DNA of 64,000 nucleotides, taken from assembly GCA_900549545.1 (NCBI GenBank), contig URPA01000005.1:1-64000 (forward strand), in the 5' to 3' direction. The position numbers and the translations under genes are program-made. Below the pieces are notes generated by a model, which worked only from the letters and a program-made list of their open reading frames with translations, did no database searches and had not been told where the DNA came from. Origin of the DNA: an uncultured Eubacteriales bacterium (GTDB taxonomy: Bacteria; Bacillota; Clostridia; Oscillospirales; Oscillospiraceae). Every line of letters starts with the position of its first letter. The first letter of the stretch is position 1. Shown here piece by piece: positions 58,069-64,000 of the stretch.

Positions 58069-58644
58069 TCAGGCTTTTTTCAGATCCTCACCCCGGATAT
58101 ACTTGCCCAAAGGCTTCCACAGCAGCGCGCCGATGAGCAGGCACAGCAGCATATCCACCACTATGTAGCTGCCGTTGTATATTGCGGAATAGAACCAGGG
58201 GGTAGTCATGGTCATGCCGAAAAAGCTCTCCGGCATGTACTCGCCCCAGACCGTCGCCCCGACAATATACGCAACGACGAAGCGCGCGAAGCAGCCGATG
58301 ACCGTGCCGATGAAAAATCCGTTTTTCCTTTTGCTTACAAGTCCAGCCAGCCCCAGCACGGAGAAGGCGAGGATATAGTCCCCTATCATGGACTGCCAGC
58401 CGAAGGCATACGCGCCGTCAAGCAGCAGCTGGAGGACGCTGTACACCACGCTTGCAAGCATACCGGGGCCAAAGCCCCAGCGGGCGCAGTAGAGAAAGAT
58501 GGGGAGCATGCCGATGTTTATCGCGCCGCCCTGCGGCAGCTCAAAAAACTTGATGTAGCCCAGCACCTGCGCCAGGGCCACGAAGATCGCGCCCTCGCAC
58601 AGGGCGCGCAGCTTGAGATGGGAATTCTTTTTGGTTTCGTTCAT
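58069..58644 (-). CDS. thiT: Thiamine transporter ThiT (ECF S component)
   Basis: 191 residues from ATG at 58644 with AAAGGAGG; the open frame reaches further upstream into the riboswitch. Six membrane helices with LRALCEGAIFVALAQVLGYI and LCxxWGxxxG-like YCARWGFGPGMLASVVYSVL typical of ThiT. It binds thiamine and works with a shared ECF energising module encoded elsewhere. A TPP riboswitch and terminator precede it, so it is shut off when thiamine pyrophosphate is plentiful. Confidence 0.94.
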   Translation of the reverse strand: MNETKKNSHLKLRALCEGAIFVALAQVLGYIKFFELPQGGAINIGMLPIFLYCARWGFGPGMLASVVYSVLQLLLDGAYAFGWQSMIGDYILAFSVLGLAGLVSKRKNGFFIGTVIGCFARFVVAYIVGATVWGEYMPESFFGMTMTTPWFYSAIYNGSYIVVDMLLCLLIGALLWKPLGKYIRGEDLKKA

Positions 58645-58683
58645 AATTTTTCCTCCTTTAATGATTGGAAAACAAAGGAAGAT

Positions 58684-58716
58684 AAAAAACCGCAGGTCCA
58701 TATAATGAACCTGCGG
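58684..58716 (-). terminator. Riboswitch-controlled terminator upstream of thiT
   Basis: CCGCAGGT/ACCTGCGG pairing at 58690-58716 followed by a U6 run on the minus strand, just downstream of the TPP aptamer; it is the off-state expression platform. Confidence 0.85.
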
Positions 58717-58733
58717 AAAATCACCGTTCTCTG

Positions 58734-58818
58734 TTTCCTACGCCGGCATTACCCGGATCAGGTTCGATGGTTTCAAAGCTCGATTACTTTGTCTCAGCCG
58801 GGAAAACCCAGCACCCAT
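58734..58818 (-). promoter_or_regulatory. TPP (THI-element) riboswitch aptamer
   Basis: On the minus strand, in order: GGGTGCT, CCCGGCTGAGA, GAACCTGATCCGGGTAATG, CCGGCGTAGG. These are the conserved parts of the thiamine-pyrophosphate riboswitch, and the downstream gene is a thiamine transporter. Confidence 0.95.
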
Positions 58819-58868
58819 TTTTGCGGTTTTTATTCTATTCCATTTTCATGGAAATGTCAACATTTTTA

Positions 58869-59750
58869 TCAGCCCTTGCGTAATAAGTCTGCCTTGTCGA
58901 TGATGAACTGGCGCAGCCAGTCCCCGGCCTCCTTATTTTTAAGGGCGAAGTCGATTATCGCCTCGAGATAGCCCTTGAGGTTGCCGGTGTCATAGCGCTG
59001 GCCCTCAAAATCGACGCCGCACATCGGCTCAATTTTGCAAAGCTCCTTCATGCCGTCGGTGAGCTGAATCTCATTATTGCGTCCGGGAGGGGTGCGGCCC
59101 AGAATGTCAAACACCGCTGGCGTCAGCACATAGCGGCCAAGAATGGCGAAATTTGAGAGCTTTTCATCCAGCGTGGGCTTCTCGTTCATGTCGCCTATCG
59201 CGTACACCCGCTCGCTGTACTGCTTGTCAAGGCGCACGGAGGAATACTTGACGATAAGCTCGTCCGGCACCTCGTGAATGGCGACAGCGCTGCAATTATG
59301 CTCCTCGGCGGCCTCCACAAGCTGCTTGAGAACGGGCTTTTCGCTGAGCATGATATCATCGCCCAGCAGCACCGCAAACGGCTCATCGCCCACAAAGCTC
59401 TTGGCGCGCCACACCGCGTGGCCCAGGCCCTTCGTCTCCTTCTGGCGCAGGAAGAACACATCCGCCATATCCGCGACTTCTCTGACCGTCCGGGCCTCAT
59501 CCGCCTTGCCGTCCTGAATCAGGCGGGATTCAAGGTCAGGGGCGTAATCAAAATAGTCCTCAATGGGGGACTTGCCGCGGTTGGTGATAATGAGAATCTC
59601 CTCCACGCCGGCGGACACCGCCTCCTCCACGATATACTGGAGCACGGGCTTGTCCACCAGCGGCAGCATCTCCTTGGGGATACTCTTGGTGTTCGGCAGC
59701 AGCCGTGTGCCCAGACCCGCCGCGGGGATTATGGCTTTTCTGACTTTCAT
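58869..59750 (-). CDS. galU: UTP-glucose-1-phosphate uridylyltransferase
   Basis: 293 residues, ATG at 59750 with AAAGGAG. The nucleotidyltransferase signature KAIIPAAGLGTRLLPNTKSIP starts the protein (residues 4 onwards), with FAVLLGDDIM for the metal-binding Asp and VDFEGQRYDTGNLKGYLEA later. Makes UDP-glucose for glycolipids and wall polymers. Single gene. Confidence 0.96.
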   Translation of the reverse strand: MKVRKAIIPAAGLGTRLLPNTKSIPKEMLPLVDKPVLQYIVEEAVSAGVEEILIITNRGKSPIEDYFDYAPDLESRLIQDGKADEARTVREVADMADVFFLRQKETKGLGHAVWRAKSFVGDEPFAVLLGDDIMLSEKPVLKQLVEAAEEHNCSAVAIHEVPDELIVKYSSVRLDKQYSERVYAIGDMNEKPTLDEKLSNFAILGRYVLTPAVFDILGRTPPGRNNEIQLTDGMKELCKIEPMCGVDFEGQRYDTGNLKGYLEAIIDFALKNKEAGDWLRQFIIDKADLLRKG

Positions 59751-59876
59751 GGCTATCTCCTTTCTTTTTAGACGTAAACTACAAATAAACCGTCAAGGCA
59801 TCTTGCGGATTTATTCTCCGTTTACTCGTTTGCATTAGCGTTATATTTCCGGTTGTTGTGTTTGGTAATAAAAATC

Positions 59877-59996
59877 CTGGCGCCCCCTTTGGCTGCGCCC
59901 GCAGGCGCGTTTCGGAGCGCAACCGCCGCTTTGCAGCGGCGCTTGGCGCGGAGATGAGCTGGCACGGCGCAGCCGTGACTGAAGGGGGCTGTGAGC
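59877..59996. repeat. Dispersed repeat, GC-rich palindromes (copy near galU)
   Basis: Contains CCCCTTTGGCTGCGCCCGC and GAGCTGGCACGGCGCAGCCG, both recurring at 62609-62637 and 62761-62795. Internal palindromes such as CCGCCGCTTTGCAGCGGCG are present. No credible gene. Confidence 0.75.
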
Positions 59997-60042
59997 GCTT
60001 TTCGCTCAGATTTGCACCGGACAAAATCCATTTTGCTTAGAA

Positions 60043-60106
60043 CAACCCCTCCGTCAAAAATCAGAGATTTTTGCCACCTCCCCTTACACAGGGGAGGCTT
60101 TGGGAT
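60043..60106. repeat. Palindromic repeat related to 44163-44332
   Basis: AACCCCTCCGTCAAAAATC...TTTTTGCCACCTCCCCTTACACAGGGGAGGCTTTGG: the hairpins and their order are the reverse-complement of the left half of the element upstream of hisS, here as a half copy. Confidence 0.75.
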
Positions 60107-60135
60107 AGCGAAAGCCCAGGCAAAAGCATGTCACT

Positions 60136-60783
60136 TTACATTATGTCTGCTGTGGCAGGCTGAGTGTTCTCCGGCTTTTTCCCGCCGCGGAGCGAAAACT
60201 CGCAGCCGCAGTATATCTGGCGGTAGATGCCGTGCTGCGTGGTAAGCTCAACGGAGCGCTGCTCACCGCCGCGCTTTTTAAAGTCCGACGGCAGCCAGCT
60301 GACGCCAACGGCCCTGCCAAGCTCCTCGCCGATCTCGTTTATGCGCTTGGCGTCCTTATGGCGGGAGAGGGTGAGCGTGGTGCAGAAATAGTCATAGCCG
60401 TAGTGCTTTGCAAGGCGTGCCGTCTCCAGCAGGCGCAGACGGAAGCACTCCGTGCAGCGTTTGCCGCCCTCCGGCTCCTGCTCGAGGCCCTTTATGCGCT
60501 TATAGTAATCCTCGCTCTTCCAGGGCTCGGCCATAATGTTCACCTTGTCGGCAAGGCCCATCTTCTCAATAAGCTCCACCTGGGCCTGAAAGCGGCGGTC
60601 AAACTCCTCCTTTGGGAAGAGGTTGGGATTATACCACAGCAGGGTGACATCAAAATATTTTGTCAGGTATTCAAGCACACTCGACGAGCATGGCCCGCAG
60701 CAGCTGTGCAGCAGGACACGGGGAAAGCGGCTGCCGCGCTTTTGAATGATCCGGTCCAGTTCTTTTTGATAATTTCTTTCCAT
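60136..60783 (-). CDS. queH: Epoxyqueuosine reductase QueH
   Basis: 215 residues from ATG at 60783 (MERNYQKELDRI), the usual QueH start. Cys pairs HSCCGPCSS (about 26-33) and RCTECFRLRL bind the Fe-S cluster and metal, as in the QueH (DUF208) family that reduces epoxyqueuosine to queuosine in tRNA. No Shine-Dalgarno is visible; a TATAAT lies 6 bases before the ATG, so the mRNA is probably leaderless. A longer frame exists upstream but would start before this promoter. Confidence 0.92.
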   Translation of the reverse strand: MERNYQKELDRIIQKRGSRFPRVLLHSCCGPCSSSVLEYLTKYFDVTLLWYNPNLFPKEEFDRRFQAQVELIEKMGLADKVNIMAEPWKSEDYYKRIKGLEQEPEGGKRCTECFRLRLLETARLAKHYGYDYFCTTLTLSRHKDAKRINEIGEELGRAVGVSWLPSDFKKRGGEQRSVELTTQHGIYRQIYCGCEFSLRGGKKPENTQPATADIM

Positions 60784-60789
60784 GAGCCG

Positions 60790-60798
60790 ATTATACCA
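60790..60798 (-). promoter_or_regulatory. Extended -10 giving a leaderless queH mRNA
   Basis: Minus strand TGGTATAAT, with TATAAT at 60790-60795 and only CGGCTC between it and the queH ATG; transcription would begin at or next to the start codon. Confidence 0.65.
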
Positions 60799-60930
60799 TG
60801 CTCTTTTCAAAAAAGCCATAGCTATTCTGCGCCGGATGTCTATATTCCGTGCTCCGCTGCTTATTGACAAGTCGCGGCTTCAATATTAAAATTAAGAAAA
60901 CTCTTTTATGATTTCAGAGGAAGTGATATT

Positions 60931-62025
60931 TTGACAAACCGCTTTAAGCTCATCTTTGTCACCTTCGCGGCCCTGTGCGCGCTGCTTCTCAGCGCCTGCG
61001 GCAAGGCCGCCGAGCCGGAGCCCACACCGGAGCCTACGCCCGAACCCATCACCGAATATACCGTCACAGGTGAGAGCGCCGCCGAAATTGCCGCCCTTGC
61101 GGATATCCCCACCCTCCGCCGGGTGGACGCCACAGCCAGCACGGAATACGCGGCGCTGCTCGCGCTGTACGAGGCGCGGCCCGACTGCGAGGTGCTGTGG
61201 AACTACGAGTTTGAGGGCGTGAGCTATCCCAACACGACAACGCAGCTGAAGGTCAACGAGCTCGAAGGGCTGGAGGACGCTCTGCGCTACCTTCCGGCGC
61301 TTACATATGTCGATGTTATCGACACCCCCGCGACCGTTGAGGACCTGGACAGGTACTCCGCCATCCGCCCGGAGGCCGAGTGGTACTGGTCGTTTATATT
61401 TGACGGCTTTCATATCCGCACGGATATCCAGTGCTACTCGTCGCTGAGAGATCTCGACTACCACCGCTTCACCGACGAGGAGCTCTACCCCATGCTCAAA
61501 TACTGCAAGCATCTTAAGGCGCTGGATCTGGGGCATGACGATGTGCGTGACCTGACACTCATCGGCCAGCTTGAGGAGCTGGAGGTTCTCATCCTCGCGG
61601 ACAACCCCAACCTTGTGGACGCGAGCCCCCTTGCCAACCTGAAAAACCTCATCTACCTTGAGTTTTTCATGAACCACGCCGTGGAGGATTTCAGCTTCCT
61701 CAACGAGCTTACGAAGATGAAGGACCTGAACCTCTGCTACTGCGACTATGCCACCGACATGGATTTTCTCGCGAACATGCCGGATATCACCTTTGTCATG
61801 GTCAAATATTCCGGCATCAGCCGTGAGACCGTGGACTACTGGCAGGAACAGTACCCGGACACGAACTTCGTGTATTATGACGGCAATATCCACTCCTGCG
61901 ACAGCGGCTGGCGCGAGACAGAACGCAACTATCTCATCCGCCGGGCCTTCACCTGCTGGCGGCATATCACGGACTATCAGCACTATGACAATGTGACCTA
62001 CGATTTTGACACATATAACTATTAA
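60931..62025 (+). CDS. Leucine-rich-repeat lipoprotein
   Basis: 364 residues, TTG start at 60931 behind AGAGGAAG. Signal peptide with lipobox LLSAC (Cys about 22), then a PEPTPEPTPEP spacer, then a solenoid of degenerate leucine-rich repeats (for example LKALDLGHDDVRDLTLIGQ, LEVLILADNPNLVDASPLAN). It is anchored on the outer face of the membrane. Clostridia have many such proteins; ligand unknown. Pairs with the deaminase gene 15 bases downstream, possibly by chance. Confidence 0.88.
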   Translation: MTNRFKLIFVTFAALCALLLSACGKAAEPEPTPEPTPEPITEYTVTGESAAEIAALADIPTLRRVDATASTEYAALLALYEARPDCEVLWNYEFEGVSYPNTTTQLKVNELEGLEDALRYLPALTYVDVIDTPATVEDLDRYSAIRPEAEWYWSFIFDGFHIRTDIQCYSSLRDLDYHRFTDEELYPMLKYCKHLKALDLGHDDVRDLTLIGQLEELEVLILADNPNLVDASPLANLKNLIYLEFFMNHAVEDFSFLNELTKMKDLNLCYCDYATDMDFLANMPDITFVMVKYSGISRETVDYWQEQYPDTNFVYYDGNIHSCDSGWRETERNYLIRRAFTCWRHITDYQHYDNVTYDFDTYNY

Positions 62026-62040
62026 AAAGGAGCCCGAAAA

Positions 62041-62529
62041 ATGGATGAACGCAGAGACAAGCAGAACTATTACCTTGACATAGCCGACGCTGTGCTGGAG
62101 CGCTCCACCTGCCTGAGGAGAAAATACGGCGCGATAATCGTGAGAAATGACGAGATAATCTCAACCGGCTATAACGGCGCACCGCGCGGCCGGCGCAACT
62201 GCTCTGACCTGGGCGGCTGCACGAGAGAGGTTTTGCGCATCCCCTCCGGCGAGCGGTACGAGCTCTGCCGCAGCGTCCACGCCGAGGCAAACGCTATCAT
62301 CTCCGCCTCCCGCCGGGACATGATCGGCGCGACCATCTACCTTGTTGGCCGGGACGCGGCGACAAATGAGCTGCTGCATGACGCGATGAGCTGCTCCATG
62401 TGCAAGCGGCAGATTATAAACGCCGGCATCGCGCAGGTCGTCATCCGCACCGACACCGACACCTACCGCACCATCCCCGTCAGCGACTGGGTGGAGAATG
62501 ACGACTCGATTTTCAACGTGCAAATATAA
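62041..62529 (+). CDS. dCMP deaminase (ComEB-like)
   Basis: 162 residues. Zinc site: SVHAEANAI (His and catalytic Glu) and SCSMCKRQIINAG (the two Cys), plus STGYNGAPRGRRNC near the start, as in dCMP deaminases. It makes dUMP for dTMP synthesis. AAGGAG precedes the ATG. A terminator follows at once. Confidence 0.94.
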   Translation: MDERRDKQNYYLDIADAVLERSTCLRRKYGAIIVRNDEIISTGYNGAPRGRRNCSDLGGCTREVLRIPSGERYELCRSVHAEANAIISASRRDMIGATIYLVGRDAATNELLHDAMSCSMCKRQIINAGIAQVVIRTDTDTYRTIPVSDWVENDDSIFNVQI

Positions 62530-62530
62530 C

Positions 62531-62566
62531 AAAACGCCCTGCCGCGTAATCGTGGCAGGGCGTTTT
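62531..62566 (+). terminator. Terminator after the dCMP deaminase gene
   Basis: AAAACGCCCTGCC (62531-62543) pairs with GGCAGGGCGTTTT (62554-62566). Confidence 0.9.
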
Positions 62567-62604
62567 CAGACCAGACAAGCCCTTCCTGCACCGCACTAAT
62601 CTTT

Positions 62605-62900
62605 GTTCCCCTTTGGCTGCACCCGCAGGCGCGTTCAAAACTTAATTGTCAGAATTGCACGCTCCAATGGCTCCCTCTGACGAGGGAGGCAAGAAGTTTG
62701 TGCAAACCGTGAGCAGAAGCGTTAAAGCAAGCACCGCACCAATCTTGGCGCCCCCTCGGGGGAGCTGGCACGGCGCAGCCGTGACTGAAGGGGGCCTTGC
62801 TTCATCCAAGCTGCACGCAAGATGCCCCCTATCGTCAAGCCGCTTCGCGTCTTGACACTCCCCCCGGAGGGGGAAGCAAGTGAGAGCCATCTAAAACTAC
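62605..62900. repeat. Cluster of dispersed repeats between the deaminase and tetR genes
   Basis: This 390-bp gap carries CCCCTTTGGCTGC-ACCCGC at 62609-62637, GGCTCCCTCTGACGAGGGAGG near 62671, GAGCTGGCACGGCGCAGCCG at 62761-62795 and CTCCCCCCGGAGGGGGAAGC near 62859. These are related to the 59877-59996 block. No convincing gene. Confidence 0.75.
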
Positions 62901-62920
62901 GGCGCAACCTTGTTTTTCAC

Positions 62921-63469
62921 CTAATTGAGCAGGAAAATGTTCAGCACATCCATCGCGGAAAAAGCCTTAAGCAGCGCCTGCATGACCTGCTCCTCGCTCT
63001 CGTGCCTGCCCCGGCGTATCCATGTGGCAAGCGTGCCGATGACGGTATAAGCAATGCTTGAGGTGAAGTAGTCAAACTCCGGGCTCTCCGTGTCCAGAAG
63101 CTCCGCCGCCCGGGTCGCTGCAAGGCTGCGGGAAAAGCTGTCGCGGAAAATCTCTGTCTTGCCCGCCTTGACCACCGCATCCAGCAGCTCGCCGTGGGTA
63201 TACCAATAATGCAGCATGGCGGCGGGTGCGGGAACGCTCTCTCCGCTGTTTAAAAGTATCTCCTCAAAGCCCCGGTCGCACAGCAGTGCAAGCACATCCT
63301 CAAGGCTGTCAAAGTGTCTGTAAAAGGTGGAGCGGCTCACCGTTGAGCGGCGCTGTATATCGCTGACGCTTATCTCCTCAAAGGGCTTTTCCTCAAGCGT
63401 TTGCAGCATGGCGCTGCATATCATGTCCGACGAGCAGCGGGCGCGCTTGTCGCTCTTAATGTGGTACAT
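62921..63469 (-). CDS. TetR/AcrR-family regulator
   Basis: 182 residues. N-terminal helix-turn-helix EISVSDIQRRSTVSRSTFYRHFDS (about 32-55), then an all-helical ligand/dimer domain. ATG at 63469 with GAGGAGGGG. It is divergent from an EFR1-type gene, and the shared 109-bp gap has overlapping promoters with an ATTGTA/TACAAT inverted repeat, the likely operator. Confidence 0.92.
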   Translation of the reverse strand: MYHIKSDKRARCSSDMICSAMLQTLEEKPFEEISVSDIQRRSTVSRSTFYRHFDSLEDVLALLCDRGFEEILLNSGESVPAPAAMLHYWYTHGELLDAVVKAGKTEIFRDSFSRSLAATRAAELLDTESPEFDYFTSSIAYTVIGTLATWIRRGRHESEEQVMQALLKAFSAMDVLNIFLLN

Positions 63470-63503
63470 TTTGCCCCTCCTCTGTTCTACAATTTATGAA
63501 ACT

Positions 63504-63533
63504 ATTGTACCAGAACTTTTTTTGTGTTACAAT
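63504..63533. promoter_or_regulatory. Fully overlapping divergent promoters with inverted-repeat operator
   Basis: Plus strand: TTGTAC (63505-63510), 17 bp, TACAAT (63528-63533). Minus strand: TTGTAA (63527-63532) and TACAAT (63504-63509), also 17 bp. The half-sites ATTGTA and TACAAT serve as -35 for one direction and -10 for the other. Confidence 0.7.
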
Positions 63534-63578
63534 GTGTTTATTATTAAACCGCGAATAAAAAACAAGGAGTCGATAACA

Positions 63579-64000
63579 TGAGCAAGAACTATATCTATTG
63601 CTTCTCCGGCAGCGGCAACTGCCTTGATATCGCCAGAAACATCGCGAAAGTTCTCGGCGATACGGACATTGTGATGATGCGCTCCGCCCCGGTCGTCACG
63701 GATGTGTGCGACGCTGAGCGCGTGGGCTTTGTCTTCCCGTGCTACGCGGGCGGCCTGCCCGGCAAGACCGAGGAGTACATCCGGCGCGTGGCCGTCGGCG
63801 CGAACACCTATCGCTTCGCCGTAGTAAGCTACGCCGGCTACCCCGGCATCGGCCTTAAGAAGATTGACGATATCCTCGGCCTTGACTACTGGGCCGGCAT
63901 CAGCCATCAGAGCGCCTGCGCGTGGCTCATGCCCCACGGGCTGATGGTTCCCCCGCTGCCCGCCTCCATGGCGCAGAAGCGCTCCGAGAAGCTGGCCGCG
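63579..64000 (+). CDS. EFR1-type flavodoxin/ferredoxin protein, 3' end outside window
   Basis: The first 140 residues are visible from ATG at 63579 with AAGGAG. YIYCFSGSGNCLDIARNIAKVL is a flavodoxin-type FMN phosphate loop, with FVFPCYAGGLPG and VVSYAGYPG following, as in EFR1-family ferredoxins (flavodoxin domain then two [4Fe-4S] clusters). The cluster region would lie past base 64000. Expression is probably repressed by the divergent TetR protein. Confidence 0.88.

Noticed and set aside
58645..58701. Earlier thiT start within the open frame
   Set aside because: The upstream codons run into the riboswitch expression platform, while the ATG at 58644 has a perfect ribosome site.

Overview
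The window looks like chromosomal DNA of an anaerobic, spore-forming Clostridia (Oscillospiraceae-like). It has moderately high GC. It encodes the sporulation regulator SpoIIID, ferredoxin-dependent 2-oxoacid oxidoreductases, an EFR1-type flavodoxin/ferredoxin protein, the rpmH-rnpA-yidD-yidC-jag cluster, a LytTR two-component system and a Firmicutes-type (VIIb) secretion locus. No rRNA, tRNA or CRISPR array was found. The assignment is inferred from gene content only.

Region 1 (about 1-23.1 kb, all minus strand) is a type VII secretion locus with a phospho-threonine signalling module. Transcription runs from 23.1 kb downwards: FHA protein, PP2C phosphatase, Ser/Thr kinase, a membrane protein carrying eleven T-x-x-L motifs, a small membrane protein, a 1343-residue Ig-like surface protein, a second FHA protein, a CpaE/MinD-like ATPase, YukD, EssC, a WXG100 protein, two small helical partner proteins, an LXG toxin with a predicted Ntox15 (HxxD) nuclease end, a DUF4176 protein, a zinc-ribbon/DUF805 membrane protein, a third FHA protein and two paralogous membrane proteins (the last cut by the window edge). 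EsaA, EssA and EssB are not recognisable. A divergent LytTR sensor/regulator pair (23.45-25.5 kb) shares a 321-bp intergenic region that holds a 21-bp-spaced direct repeat upstream of an extended -10 promoter facing the secretion operon.

Region 2 (25.7-29.6 kb) has spoIIID, a four-gene 2-oxoacid:ferredoxin oxidoreductase operon and a P-loop protein. Region 3 (29.9-36.6 kb) is the F-type ATP synthase operon. Subunits b', delta and alpha form one 755-codon reading frame with a well-placed internal start that would give a normal-length alpha; epsilon lacks its helical domain; the c subunit has a sodium-type ion site; and an AT-rich inverted-repeat element sits between alpha and gamma.

Region 4 (36.7-51.2 kb, minus) holds cinA, thiI, comM, aspS, hisS, a methylglyoxal-synthase-like gene lacking catalytic residues, PBP2-mreD-mreC, maf and a U32 peptidase. 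Region 5 (51.4-54.4 kb, plus) has a dnaD-like gene, a dnaI/dnaC-like helicase loader and a DUF2804 gene. Region 6 (54.6-60.8 kb, minus) has acpP, jag, yidC, yidD, rnpA, rpmH, thiT under a TPP riboswitch, galU and queH. Region 7 (60.9-64 kb) has a leucine-rich-repeat lipoprotein, a dCMP deaminase, and a TetR regulator divergent from an EFR1 protein cut by the window end.

Several intergenic regions carry dispersed palindromic repeats, including a roughly 190-225 bp multi-hairpin element present twice (25995-26180 and 39183-39407).
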